The notes beneath the pieces are model-generated. The model was not told the origin of the DNA and ran no database searches. It was given only the letters and a program-made list of their open reading frames with translations. The translations under genes and the position numbers were made by a program. 64,000 nt of DNA from Catonia carolina (taxonomy: Eukaryota; Arthropoda; Insecta; Hemiptera; Achilidae). The stretch spans positions 6,052,883-6,116,882 of the forward strand of contig JAQMRL010000008.1 of NCBI GenBank assembly GCA_035578175.1, written 5' to 3'. This document shows positions 31,463 through 41,610 of this stretch, in pieces (the first letter of the stretch is position 1; every line of letters starts with the position of its first letter).

Positions 31463-31859
31463 TTTCCAAAAATACCGGACTAAAGGAGAGGTGTTACAGT
31501 AGTCGTAAAATTTACGACTACAATATCAATACTACCACAAAAAAAAAGATAATTAGATAACGTGTACTGATGAAGTAACAAATTTCCAAGATTAAAAATA
31601 TTATAAATAATACCACATAAAACTTCATTTTAAAAGTAAACAATTTTTTCGTGAAATTTTATGACAATAAATTGTACCATTTACGTTTTAAAAACACTTA
31701 TTAAATTACAAAATACATTTTAACACTTAACACAACAAACATTAAACATTGTGCGCTCTGTAGCCAAATGGTCATACATTATTCAAATAACAAGAAAACA
31801 ATTATTAATTTCATCTACAATCATTTCCAATCAACAATCATTTGATAACAGAATAAATT
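31463..31859. other. AT-rich stretch with a small hairpin
   Basis: The inverted pair TAGTCGTAAA/TTTACGACTA meets at 31502-31521. Nothing else is recognised. Confidence 0.4.
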
Positions 31860-32010
31860 AATTAATAAGCGGAGATTCCGGGTTCGATTCCCAGCAAGAG
31901 TCTGGAAATTATTACGTACCAAAACCCATAGTTCCCGTCCCCTAACCCACCGTAGTCTCCAATGACCAAGCTGTCAATGCGACTTGAAATAAACAAAAAA
32001 CAAAAACTTT
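31860..32010 (+). repeat. SINE-E, 5'-truncated
   Basis: It starts at the box-B side (GGGTTCGATTCCCAG) and contains the body words CACCGTAGTCTCCAATGACC and CAAGCTGTCAATGCGACTT, ending in an A-rich tail. Confidence 0.7.
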
Positions 32011-32017
32011 AATAAAA

Positions 32018-32200
32018 CAGTCAAACTTCGATATAACGAAAACCTTAATTTTAAAAATTGTTTTACTGCACCGCGACATATAATTAAATTATATGTAAAT
32101 TTACTTCAGTTTAATGAATAAGTACCACCTTGATATAACGAAAAAATGACATGCAGCAAATAAGTACGTCGTAATATACGGTATTATTTACCATTACCGT
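32018..32200 (+). repeat. Pogo/Tigger-like end fragment
   Basis: CAGTCAAACTTCGATATAAC is a classic pogo/Tigger-type terminus and a second TTGATATAACGAAAAA lies 90 bp inside. No matching right end was found. Confidence 0.45.
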
Positions 32201-32774
32201 ATGTTTTGAAAACATAAAGAGAAACATTAAATTATGAATAACTGTATAATGAATTTCTCTATGGGTTTTAAGGTAGATTCTTTAGATTCCGAGGATTTAA
32301 TGTACCTTCTCGTTTTCTCCAGCTTTTATACAAATTACAGCACATTAACAGTACTGTACTTACAATGTTACAATGTTTTACATCACATTACAGTACTATT
32401 TTATATAACAGTATTACTTATTTTATTTTATGTAGACATAATATTAAGACTGCGTTAGTTCCAATAACATTGCAGCACCAAATTAGAATTAGGTACAAGG
32501 TATTTTACAATTAATATTATTAAATTTACTGATTGCCGTTACAAAAATGCAAAAGAAACGTTGATAATTGTTTTGTTTTTTTTGCTTTTAATAACGTATT
32601 ATAAATGTTTAAAATGAAAGCCAATAATTTTGTATAAAGAACAAATAAATTGATAGGAAGTGATGATAAAAAATAAAAAAATTGTTGTGAAATCATAGTA
32701 AATTAAAAATTTCTAAAAATATTTCATGCTTTGGAAACAACAGTAAGCAGTTCATAGGAATGACCAAAATGCAA
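32201..32774. other. AT-rich unique stretch
   Basis: A short plus-strand frame (32234-32458) is hydrophobic but has no family resemblance. The word TTACAGTACT recurs. No gene is called. Confidence 0.4.
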
Positions 32775-32776
32775 TA

Positions 32777-33454
32777 CAGTAAACCCTCGTTAATCCGGAC
32801 TAATTGGGGCTCTAAGTCGTCCAGATTAGTGAAAGTCCGGATTAAATGAAATACGAACGGGTAACCAAAATTAACCGATATAGCATTGTTCTGGGCGGAG
32901 TTTTACGCGCTTCCGCCACGGAGCGTGTACTGCACAACTTATTACCAATTCAGTGCCGCCTGTGTTACCGGTCTAACTTGTACCATTAATCTGAAATGAT
33001 TTTTTTGTAATGAACCAAATAACGTTAACAAAAAAGTCACTGCAAAATAACGGTACAAGTTAGGTCAATAACACAGGCGGCACTGAACTGGTAATGAGCT
33101 GCGCAATACACGCCCCGCGGCGGAAGCGCGTGCTACACAAGATCCACCCACGGCAATGCTGTTTCGGTTATTTTTGGGAACTCCCACCTAACCTTAATAT
33201 GAACAAAGGTACATAATGAAACACCCTTTATAGAAAACGAACAGTGCAACATTTTATAGAAAACAGATCAACAGTGCGCGTGCACTCTGCTACTAGTGCC
33301 AAATTTAGCTTATGGTAATTTTTTTAACCTGGTTATATACTAGTATTCTCAATATTAAATAAATTTACAAACCGATATCTACTTGAAAGTCAACTGGCTG
33401 TCCGGATTAAGCCAAGTTCGTGATAAAGGGGTCTGAATTAACGAGGGTTTACTG
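32777..33454. mobile_element. Pogo-like MITE carrying a nested palindromic MITE
   Basis: TA duplications (32775-32776, 33455-33456) flank inverted ends CAGTAAACCCTCGTTAATCC and the complement of CAGTAAACCCTCGTTAATTC. CAGT(A/G)-type ends with a TA target are diagnostic of the pogo group. There is no transposase frame. The inner 330 bp are a separate palindromic insertion (32858-33186). Confidence 0.85.
32858..33186. mobile_element. Palindromic MITE derived from a mariner 5' end
   Basis: Two arms (about 32858-33000 and 33040-33186) are inverted copies. For example, CCGCCTGTGTTACCGG in the left arm pairs with the CACAGGCGG region of the right arm. Read inward, each arm parallels the first 150 bp of the mariner at 23610: GTACCCAAAAGTATCCGGAA, TGTGGGCGGAGCTTGTGCAG, CATTGCCAGTTCAATGCC. 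This MITE is thus an inverted duplication of the mariner 5' end. Confidence 0.75.
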
Positions 33455-33664
33455 TATATGCAAATCAGATTAGGCACCCATTTGCGATTCGTAGCGGTCT
33501 TTTTAATGAAATAAATAATAATTGTATTAAATGAATTTAATTTGATAAAGTGGTAATGTAATTATCTAGCCAAACTCGTGCTTACAATGTACATTTCTTC
33601 TTTAATGTATTTTTAACATTGTAAGATTACATGTTAATGTAATTTTTTTTATAAAACCTTTTAG

Positions 33665-34400
33665 AAAGAAAATAACTTTAGAAAGAAAAAGAGTATCATT
33701 CCTAGGACACATACTCACAGTCGAAAAGCCCAGACTTGTGAACCGGCTGATCAACCATTTTTGGAATAAGGTGTCGACACCTAGGTGGCTGAAGGATGTA
33801 CAGTGGGATGTATTGCCTGTTCCCAAGCTTTGTGCAGCTTAGAGGAATGCATTACGTCACTACTACTGTGACAGATTGCGTTAGTAGTTTTACTTGTACT
33901 ATGTTTGTAGCAGTCAAGGGTACTATCCAAACTACATATTATATTCTGTGTCGCCGTCTACAGCGAATAGTCAAAACAACACCCATGTATGTCACCCCAC
34001 TAGGAGGCAGCCTACTGCCTTGCGAATACCAATGAGATAATTAGTAGAGTGTTATGACGTAGCAGCAGTCTGGTACTTCGTCTGTCCCCTTCATCCTCCA
34101 CCTGCACAAAGCTTAGATTCATACAGTAGAGGAACTTCGAAACACTCAACAAGACCTGCTAACAAAATCAGCTAACTACAACCAACTAGTCAAGACTAAT
34201 ATGGTAACATTCGAACCAAAAACCAGAAGAGTGTACAACAGGGTGTTTACCGATAAAGACTGGAAACAGAGATCGGAACGTTTTAAAAAAATGCAGGCCA
34301 AACGAAAGGAAGCCATGCTTAGGAGAGCGCGCTTTTCAAAGAAACCCAACACTGGAACAGACGTAAACTTGAACTAGAGTGATCCTATGAGGTCTCAAAA
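33665..34400 (+). pseudogene. Non-LTR RT tail (family G), split by an insertion
   Basis: ERKRVSFLGHILTVEKPRLV then TPRWLKDVQ reads up to about 33824. After the insert, QQDLLTKSANYNQLVKTNMV, RRVYNRVFTDKDWKQRS and FSKKPNTGTDVNLN lead to a stop at about 34377. The 3' UTR AGAGTGATCCTATGAGGTCT and an A run (34403-34411) end the element. Homologous to 20025-20345 on the other strand. Confidence 0.75.
33825..34114. mobile_element. MITE-like insertion with AAGCTTTGTGCAG ends
   Basis: The 290-bp segment that interrupts the RT tail begins AAGCTTTGTGCAG and ends with its complement CTGCACAAAGCTT. No coding content is seen; the open frame 33796-34035 is chance. The target duplication is not obvious. Confidence 0.55.
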
Positions 34401-34458
34401 TAAAAAAAAAATTTTAAAAAACTTTTCATATTTGTTCCCATGTTTTACTGCTTTCTTG

Positions 34459-34640
34459 GCCAGCCTGTTGGCGTAGTGGTTAACGTAACTGGCTTCTACG
34501 CCAGGGTCCTGGGTTCGATTCCCGGTCAGGTCTGGCATTTTTTCATCACTCATTTTCATTATCATCACTATCCACCATCTGCATTAGCAGAAATTGCAGA
34601 ACAGTCAGATGTAAAACAAAAACAAAAAAAATACTCCTTT
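34459..34640 (+). repeat. SINE-D variant
   Basis: It starts GGCCAGCCTGTTGGCGTAGT, with box B GGTTCGATTCCCGG, body CATCTGCATTAGCAGAAATT and a CAAAAA tail. The same head variant precedes the SINE-D at 48955. Confidence 0.75.
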
Positions 34641-34925
34641 TTCTCCAACTTATTACGAACACTTTCGTGGTACGCACCGCTTCTTCAGGTAATAACATAA
34701 AGTATCTACAATAATTTTTGAAGCAACAATCGCGCTTTGTTAAAGTTTAAATTCAAATTGATCATTATATATAATAAATATGATAGATTAATTGAAGGGG
34801 TCGGCTGAAGAAAGTGCTAACCCACAAAATTTCCAGCATTATTTTTCTAAAATATTTTGTACAAATAAAATGTTTAGCACGTTTTAAACAGGATTCTATA
34901 GTTACAATCTTAAGAACTAATAGGA
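34641..34925. other. Unique stretch
   Basis: The word CTTTCGTGGTACGCACCGCT near 34664 resembles the terminal regions of some retroelements, but I could not build a hammerhead from it. No gene is seen. Confidence 0.35.
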
Positions 34926-35867
34926 AAAAATCTGGTGTGAAACGCTCACACAACTTTCTCTTGCCTATGCAAATAATAAACAATAATCCTAACATTAGTA
35001 ATAAAACATTAGAAATAAACAAAAAACTAACGTCAATAAACATAACCTAATTTTAATCATGAGTGGACGACCCAAAATGAAAATCGACCTCAGTTTGACT
35101 TAAAAATACGGAAAATCACTCTTTCTCACTAAATTAGGCTCCGTGAAAAAAAAAACAATTAGGCTCAATAAAAGTTGTAGATCTTTTAATTTTCTATAAA
35201 TTTAATTATATACACTTTTGTCGTAAAATGCATACTAAGGCCGAAATCTTAAAAAAATCAATTTTTCACACTTTTTCGTGAGAAAAAAACAGAAAATCGC
35301 AAATTACCGCTAAACTAAGCGTTATACAAAAAAATGTTTGAATCAGAAGTTGTAGGATTTTTAATTCTCTACAATTTTTATTATATAAATTTTTGCTCTA
35401 AATTGCATATTAAAGCCGTAATCTTAAAAAAAACGATGTTTTTACGTGAAAACAGCCTCACCCAGAATTTCAGCAAACATGACACCTACCCTATCTTGTA
35501 GAGAATAAAAAATTGAGTAAATCAGGCGATTTAAAAAAAAATCGTAGGACCAGTTTTTGAGAAAATCGCAAAAAAGTGAAAAATTACACGAATAAACTAC
35601 TATTTCCGATTGACCGATTTTGATGAAAATGTTTGTGTCGGGTCCGGTAGTAGTATGTAACTTAAGTAAGTTCGTACGATGTTCCATTCTTGAGATATTC
35701 TGTTCACACACACACACACACACACACACAGACCAATTGCTAAAAACATGTTTTTTGGGTTCAAGGGGGTCTGAAAACATTTAGATCCAGTGAAAACTCG
35801 ATTTCTTAAAATCGACATGAAAACAATACTTTCCTTCCTATATATTCATATAGGCAAGAGAAAGAAA
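34926..35867 (+). repeat. HL-1, full length
   Basis: Both ends, the terminal stem-loop and a CA tract (35703-35731) are present. The right end has one base lost (AAGAGAAAGAAAAA). Confidence 0.85.
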
Positions 35868-36344
35868 AAATAAATGTCTAACAAAACATTCAAAAACATG
35901 ATTTGTAGATTTCAGTAAACTTTTAAAATGACATTGCGTTAAATTGTTTTGATGTGGGTTAGCACACTGTCTTCTCCCAACCCCTTCAATTATTCCGTAC
36001 ACAATTTTACAATCGTGATCCAAATCCTATAACGTTTGTATCGGCCTTAACACCAAATAAAACAAAAAACATCAATGACTGGTTGTAAATTTAACAGTTA
36101 ATGGTTATTTATGATTATTTTAACAGTGATATTATTACATGATATGGAAGGCAATTTGATAATTATCTTCATTCATATTATTACTATTATTATTATTATT
36201 ATTATTATTGTTACTATTATTGTATGTTTAAAAAAAAACAATAAATTTTCTGTGAATTATTTCATAACCATACAGAATATTAGAATATCTAACTTTAAAA
36301 AAAGTTAACAAAGAGGTAGCGGGTGAATTTTGGATGACGGTATC
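35868..36344. other. AT-rich stretch with an ATT microsatellite
   Basis: An ATT array lies at about 36177-36212. A hydrophobic frame over it is low-complexity. No gene is seen. Confidence 0.5.
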
Positions 36345-36425
36345 AGAGAGCTTCCTCGTTACACTTAGTAAAACCTCTACAGGTTCAAACCAGCCTTTCG
36401 GCTGATAACGTAAACAACAACAACA
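36345..36425 (+). repeat. SINE-B 3' fragment
   Basis: It contains TAGTAAAACCTCTACAGG to GTAAACAACAACAAC, the last 80 bp of the family. Confidence 0.75.
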
Positions 36426-36450
36426 TTCATTTCATTAAATGAAGCTCATA

Positions 36451-36985
36451 CGAGGGTTATCCAGAAAATAACTTCCGTTTTGAAATAAAAAGTAAACGAG
36501 TGAAGATACAGAAACTTTATTATATACATATTACAACTAGTTTTTTTCTATTTTTCGACATAGTCGCCAAACAGATTCAAGCACTTGTCGTACCTTGGAA
36601 CAGTCTTTGAAATACCCTCTGCATAAACATCTGCTGCCTGTGAATGTAGCCAACCATTCACGGCGTTTTGAAGCTCTTCGTCATTGGCGAACCGCTGAGA
36701 TGAAAGCCACCGCTTCATGTTTAGGAACAGGTGAAAGTCACTAGGAGCCAAGTCCAAAATAAGCGTCGTGGCCTTCTGACACGTGGTGTTGTGTTTGTGC
36801 ATGACAACGCTCGCCCTCATACAGCTCGAAGAACAAATGAACTTTTGGCCAAGTTTAAATGGGACGTTTTCGATCACCTCCTATACAGCCCGGACTTGGC
36901 TCCTAGTGACTTTCACATGTTCCCGAACATGAGATGAAAATGACGCCAATTATGAGATGCCGATGATTAGGAGTTGAAGTAGAAA
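36451..36985 (+). mobile_element. Foldback mariner, right end lost
   Basis: TA precedes CGAGGGTTATCCAGAAAATA, a mariner-type end. The left part (36548-36760) is antisense C-terminal transposase. From 36761 the strand flips to sense with RGVVFVHDNARPHTARRTNE and LYSPDLAPSDFHMFPNM. The element decays without a right terminus near 36985. It is the third inverted-duplication mariner in the window. Confidence 0.7.
36548..36877 (-). pseudogene. Mariner transposase C-terminus, antisense arm
   Basis: On the minus strand LDLAPSDFHLFLNMKRWLSS then SKTVPRYDKCLNLFGDYVEK and a stop form the C-terminal end of a mariner transposase with the third catalytic aspartate. Its N-terminal side fuses into unrelated sequence at the inversion junction. 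Confidence 0.75.
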
Positions 36986-37006
36986 AGAAAAAAAAAATTT
37001 AAATGA

Positions 37007-37442
37007 CTAACAAAATCGAAGAGGTAAGTCCAATGGTTTAAAGCGTTTCAGTCTGTGAGTATCTTCGCTGTTGTCAAGGAGGCTAATCGCTAATGGATTC
37101 TGATGGTCTTCTAGTTTTTGTAAATGTTTTTCGCTATGTTGTTTAATTTCTTCTTTTATGAAGGGCAGGTTTAGGTCATTGTGTAGTATTTCATTTGTAA
37201 CGTACCATGGGGCTGCAGCGATCAGTCTCAGGCATTTTGATTGAAAGCGCTGCAGTATTTCTATATTTGATGAACTAGCTGTACCCCATAGCTCTAAGCC
37301 ATACGTCCAAATTGGTTTGAGTATTACTTTGTATACGAGTACTTTATTTTCAAGGGAGAGTTGAGACCTACTGCCTAAGAGCCAGAATAATTGACGTAAC
37401 TTCAGCCCAAGTTGCTTTCGTTTCGCCTTATTAATTTCGGTT
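37007..37442 (-). pseudogene. Jockey-like RT C-terminal domain, 145 open codons
   Basis: An uninterrupted minus-strand frame without methionine reads KRKQLGLKLRQLFWLLGSRS, then LSLENKVLVYKVILKPIWTY, GLELWGTASSSNIEILQRFQ, SKCLRLIAAAPWYVTNEIL and ends HRLKRFKPLDLPLRFC with a stop. KPIWTYG..LWGTA and RFQSK.LR.I..APWYV are hallmarks of Jockey-clade RTs. It is 5'-truncated. It lies 120 bp downstream of the Ras gene stop in the same orientation, so Ras transcripts could include it. Confidence 0.85.
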
Positions 37443-37564
37443 TTATTAATTATTGTGACAATAATTAATAAAATAATAATAATAATAATAATAACAATAA
37501 TAGTACAACAGTTATAAAAATGATTATCGATAAATATTATTAATATTTAACAAAGATAAATTAA
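37442..37564 (-). other. Presumed start of the R-Ras-like 3' UTR
   Basis: Between the Ras stop and the RT fragment lies an AT-rich tract with an AAT microsatellite (37472-37494). A minus-strand AATAAA (complement at 37442-37447) is a possible, unproven polyadenylation signal. Confidence 0.35.
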
Positions 37565-37759
37565 TTACAATATACAACACTTCTTCTTACTCTTGTCGTA
37601 ATTTGGCTTAAGAGGTGGTCGCTCGGACAATTGAAATTTACGAACTATCCGTACTAACTCGTGAAACGCTTGGTCTACGTTCATGCGTACTTTCGCACTG
37701 CATTCTATATACGGTACTTTAAGTTGGCGCGATAAATTTTGTGCTTCTGCTGTCGTTAC
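37565..37759 (-). CDS. R-Ras/TC21-type GTPase, last exon (SAK motif and CAAX box)
   Basis: The acceptor ATTTCAG precedes 65 codons in phase 0 beginning [20 protein letters not shown], then [20 protein letters not shown] and ending with a lysine-rich tail and CCIL before the stop TAA. SAK is the G5 guanine-contacting loop. [13 protein letters not shown] is highly characteristic of the R-Ras2/TC21 branch. The CAAX box, ending in leucine, predicts geranylgeranylation and membrane attachment, and the adjacent cysteine could be palmitoylated. The frame joins exon 40170-40381 without a break. The hypervariable tail is shorter than in human RRAS2. Identity rests on motif recognition. Confidence 0.95.
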   Translation of the reverse strand, partial: VTTAEAQNLSRQLKVPYIECSAKVRMNVDQAFHELVRIVRKFQLSERPPLKPNYDKSKKKCCIL

Positions 37760-37810
37760 CTGAAATTTATAAAAAAAAACACCAATAAATGTAAACCAGA
37801 TATCACTTCT

Positions 37811-38135
37811 TTTTTTTTATTCCTAATTTGTGTACGTTGCAATCTGTTCAATTCAAAACAATAAGCAACCCCATGACCCAATGAAATGAAAATGATATGT
37901 ATGACGTGTAAATGTGGTGTAGTCTTGTACAGACCCAGGCCGACCATTCCTGAGAGAGTATGGTTAATTAAACCCCAACCATTAAAGTACACCGATAACC
38001 ACTGTCTAATATTCAAATCCGTATAAAAGTAACTACCTTTACTAGGATTTGAACCAGGAACCTTCGTCTCCAAAAATCAGCTATTAAACAGCTGATTTTG
38101 GCGACGACTTTACCTCTAGACCAACCCGGTGGATT
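37811..38135 (-). repeat. SINE-A, full length, in a Ras intron
   Basis: The reversed copy runs from the T-rich tail to ACCAACCCGGTGGATTT. It is in the same orientation as Ras transcription, so its head would be transcribed sense in the pre-mRNA. Confidence 0.85.
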
Positions 38136-38151
38136 TATATCAATTTTAACA

Positions 38152-39068
38152 TAAAAATTTGGTGTGAAACACATACACACGGCTTTCTTTTGCCACTGTA
38201 AATAATGAAAACACCTATTTTTAATTTTAATCATGAGTGAATGATGCAAAATGAATATAACCTCAGTTAGGCTTAAAAATACGGAAAAACACTCTTTCAC
38301 GCTAAACTAGACTCGGTAGAGAAAAATGCTTACATGAAAGTTGTAGGTTTTTTAATTTCTATAACATTGATTAAGTACACTTTTGTCGTAAAATGCATAC
38401 AAACGCTGCAGTCTTTAAAAAAAAAACCATTTTTCTTAAAGATTTTGATGAAAAAAAAAACAGATCACTTATTGCCGCAAACGTAAGCGTTGTACAAAAA
38501 AATATTTGAAATAAAAGTCGTACGTTTTTAAATGTTCTACAACTTTGATTACATACACTTTTGCCCTAAATTGGATATTAACACTGCAATCCAAAAAAAA
38601 CCATGTTTTTCTACGAGAGCACAGCCTTCATGAGAATTTCAGCAAACATGGCGTTTACCCTATCTTGTAGAGCATATTAAATGCAAATAAAAGTAGTAGA
38701 GCAAATTAAATATTAAATGAGGCGATTTTTTAAAAAAATCATAGAAGCAGTTTTTGAGAAAATTACAAAAATGTGAAAAATCACTCGAATAAACAACTAC
38801 TTCCGGTTGACCGATTTTGATAAAAATATATGTATCAAGTACTTTTCTTACTGTTCCTAACTTAAGTTACAAGTATCAACTTTTTACCATATTTTGTTCA
38901 CACGCCAGACACAACCACAAACAGACCAATCGCTAAAAACATGTTTCTTTGGGTTCAGGTGGTCTAAAAACCTATACATCCAGTAAAAGCTCGATTTAGA
39001 AAAATCGACATGAAAACAATATTTTCCTTGTCTGTACCTATATCCTTACAGGGCAAAAGTAACTAAAA
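38152..39068 (+). repeat. HL-1, old diverged copy
   Basis: The left end AAATTTGGTGTGAAACAC and the right end CAGGGCAAAAGTAACTAAAA are recognisable but eroded. The CA tract is nearly gone. A further left-end fragment (39071-39115) abuts it. Confidence 0.75.
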
Positions 39069-39115
39069 ATCTACGGTAAAACACTTACATGATTTTCTCT
39101 TGCCAATTATATCAA

Positions 39116-40052
39116 GATAGGTATACGGTTCGCCAATTACGGTGGCATGTAGGGAGGGTAGCGAGACAAGAGAGAGAATGTATTGCGACCGCCGTTCCCC
39201 TCAATTCATTTCAATCAGTGTACGGTGTTCAAGCGCAATAGTGACAATACGTGAGACGGTAGGGCACTCTGCCGGCCAGTTTCGTTCACTACACTCTAAC
39301 AAGCTCATTTTCATCAAAAAATTCTGAAAAAATTACTTTTGCTTCCTGATGAATCTTATTTTATTACACTACAATTTTTTATTATACTTTGATATTTAGA
39401 TAAGATACGCTCGTACAAAGTTAGACGTTTAAATCTCATCGCATTTTTTGCGTATCACGTAGGCTAATATAACTTCTTTTCCAGGACGACATAATACGCG
39501 TTTTATTATTTTGTTATAAATTATAAAATTTTATCTGTAATTCGATATTTGTTGGGAAGAGAGAGAAATAATAAACGAGCTTGAAAAAATCACTTTTTGA
39601 AGGGAAGTCAGAGATAAATCATCGTGTCTGGTGTCTCCTTCCTGTTAGTATTCTAAGAAGCTGAATCATTTTTTATAGCTGTGAACTTTATACCAAACAT
39701 ACGTCAATTTTTAGAAATCAACTACGCACGCACATTATTAGTTGTATGAAAATTTAACAAAAAGGACGCATAGTATATATAACAGTAAGATGGTATGACG
39801 TCCCTCTCTTTCGGGCCTGTCAAAACGTACGGTAGGTACATCATTTAGAAAAAAAACTTATTGTCTATTACCCCAAATTGAATCGCAGACATATTTCCCC
39901 GTATTTTGTGCGCGCGCAACTAATTTCGATGGCGTGCGGCGTTCGAAAGCGACACAAATGTCAAAACGATAACCGCACGAACAGAACACAATGAGTAGTG
40001 ATTGCTACTTTAGAGGCAGCCTGTATCAGGATATGGGGCTGTGGTTGGGGAG
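39116..40052. other. Unique intronic sequence
   Basis: No repeat match. A plus-strand frame (39142-39327) has no recognised motif. Less AT-rich islands, such as GTGCGCGCGCAAC near 39909, are the only notable composition change. Confidence 0.4.
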
Positions 40053-40169
40053 CTACTCACTGCGCATGTGCGGCCCGCACGCCAGCCACCGTAGTTGGTT
40101 ATAGTTATACAGTAAGCACATTTTTATGACATGGCATACAAAGAAGAAAGAAGAATGAATGAACGTTAC

Positions 40170-40381
40170 CAGTCTTTGGTGATCCAGATCCGATTTGTTA
40201 CCGACCATCAGCATCGGGAATTCGTCGCGATCTTTCACTCTTAAAATTTGTCTATGAAATTTGAATATCTCGTCGAAACTGGCTCTATCGGTGACTGCGA
40301 ACACAAGTAAGAATCCTTCACCCGATCTCATGTACTGCTCTCTCATCGCACTGAATTCCTCTTGACCGGCCGTATCAAGGA
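40170..40381 (-). CDS. R-Ras/TC21-type GTPase, middle exon (switch II and NKxD)
   Basis: The acceptor TTGTTTGTTGACAG leads into 212 bases in phase 1: the first two bases complete an isoleucine codon, then [60 protein letters not shown] and [10 protein letters not shown], ending at donor CTG|GTAACG. DTAGQEE is the G3/switch II motif with the catalytic glutamine; NKSD is G4. [12 protein letters not shown] is the R-Ras/TC21 signature rather than H/K/N-Ras. No catalytic residue is altered. Small GTPases of this branch act at the plasma membrane in MAPK/PI3K and adhesion signalling. Confidence 0.97.
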
Positions 40382-40442
40382 CTGTCAACAAACAAAAATT
40401 ATTTTTTTGTACAAATTAAAAAAAAAAACTGAAAGACAAATT

Positions 40443-41476
40443 GAGGCGTTGCGGACCAGAAGCGTGAACTCAACAAACGGTAGTTCTGAGAAAAACACAA
40501 ATTAAACTTTTTGATCCAAGGGCGAACTCGACAAAAATTCATGTTTTAATTATTCGTAATAAATTTTTATTACACACTCCCCGTGTTTTCCTCGTCAATC
40601 AGTGTCTACACTACCAGTAACTTTTATCTTATCTAAGACTGTACGGACACGTTTCTCACTAATCCCATGAATCCCATAAAACACTGTCCGGCAAACATCG
40701 TAGATAACTGTGCCTATAATAATTGTATATCTTATTCTTCGCAAAGTTCGACTAGGCCTACCTTTTACATAACTTCTCTTACAATCAGTTTTATGAAGAA
40801 GTTTGTAGAGGTAGGCATTTTGCAAATCGTAATTTTCAATGGCCCAAAATCATTAAAAACAGACGTAATATTATTATCACCAACATTTTTGAAGCAGCCG
40901 CAAGAACAACGCTCACCAATCTTCCTGGAAACCACAACACTATTGTTACAACGAGATACATACTGTTGACCAGTATTCCGTTGCTTTTTTGCTAAATTCT
41001 TCTTCAAATTTGGTGGAATGGATCGTCCTTTTTGGGAATACCCAGCTTCTTCGTCTTCCCTATTGTAACCTGTATCATATTCCATGACTAAATGTTCAGT
41101 AGCAGACTAACAGAGTATACACATATAAATCACTCAGCAAAAGACAGACTAATACTAGAGAAACAAGGACAGATATAACATGTCTGGAGTGTATAATGTA
41201 TAGCGATAGTAAGGGGAAAGGGTAGAAGTGGGGTGGGATCAGTAGCGCAGAGGTGACAAGACTGACGCCTTGCTGTTGAGTTCGCCCTTCTGGTCCGCGC
41301 AACTATCGTTCAAAGTAAACTCCCTGATTTTTTCTACTTCTCTTTTCATATAATTTAATAGGCGAACTCAACAAAATATACCTATGAGATTGAAGTTTGT
41401 AACCCAAAGATACCAAATAAAATTAAAACAAAAAATGACCCTATGTTGAGTTCGCCCTTCTAGTCCGGAACGCCTC
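40443..41476 (-). mobile_element. Sola-like DNA transposon with subterminal repeats
   Basis: The inverted ends run GAGGCGTTGCGGACCAGAAG on the left and the complement of GAGGCGTTCCGGACTAGAAG on the right, continuing to AACTCAACA (about 34 bp). The flanks are AATT on both sides (40439-40442, 41477-41480), read as a 4-bp target duplication. The word GGGCGAACTCAACA or a variant recurs at 40455, 40513, 41273 (inverted), 41362 and 41444 (inverted). A broken Cys-rich protein lies inside. The 4-bp AWWT-type target is what I recall for Sola elements; the superfamily assignment is inference. Confidence 0.65.
40595..41085 (-). pseudogene. Cys-rich transposon-encoded protein N-terminus, frameshifted
   Basis: The first frame (41085-40765) starts MEYDTGYNREDEEAGYSQKG, with a basic QRNTGQQYVSRCN stretch and a cysteine cluster GERCSCGCFKNVG at residues 58-69. 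The second frame (to 40595) carries RTVFYGIHGISEKRVRTVLD. This order, Cys cluster, F..F..L-like helix, then VC...F...HGI...RV, occurs in many uncharacterised insect proteins that I associate with DNA transposons. The catalytic part is absent and the two frames overlap out of register, so it is broken. Confidence 0.55.
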
Positions 41477-41492
41477 AATTTATGTTATATCT

Positions 41493-41610
41493 CTAGACCA
41501 ATGGTTCTTAGCGTTTTAAACATTGCGACCCTCTTTTCGAATTGAGTATTTGCCGACCCCCCTCTCAATTATAATGTTTTTATATCTCCAATAGTTGTAA
41601 ATTTTACTTA
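41493..41610 (+). repeat. hAT-type terminal fragment
   Basis: CCAATGGTTCTTAGCGTTTT followed by ATTGCGACCCTC is the standard CAGTGGTTCTCAA...GCGACCCC type of hAT terminus. No partner end is found. Confidence 0.5.

Larger units (their letters stand above)
37760..40169 (-). other. Intron of the R-Ras-like gene (2,410 bp)
   Basis: It begins with GTAACG after 40170 and ends TTTCAG before 37759. It holds a reversed SINE-A (37811-38135), an old HL-1 copy (38152-39068) and about 1 kb of unique sequence (39116-40169) in which I see no exon. Confidence 0.9.

Noticed and set aside
34641..34720. Possible fourth hammerhead (minus-strand CTGAAGAAGCGG...GAAAG)
   Set aside because: The core reads CTGAAGA instead of CTGANGA with the required G, and the GAAA is followed by GTG rather than a C that can pair into a cleavage triplet; no stem I pairing was found.
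40053..40391. Ras frame starting MLTVLDTAG and ending in [12 protein letters not shown] as a complete small protein
   Set aside because: The methionine lies in intron sequence before the acceptor, and the frame runs past a GTAACG donor; the true exon is 40170-40381.
41096..41302. 68-codon hydrophobic minus-strand frame
   Set aside because: It lies in the terminal part of the Sola-like transposon, antisense to its subterminal repeats, with no family resemblance.
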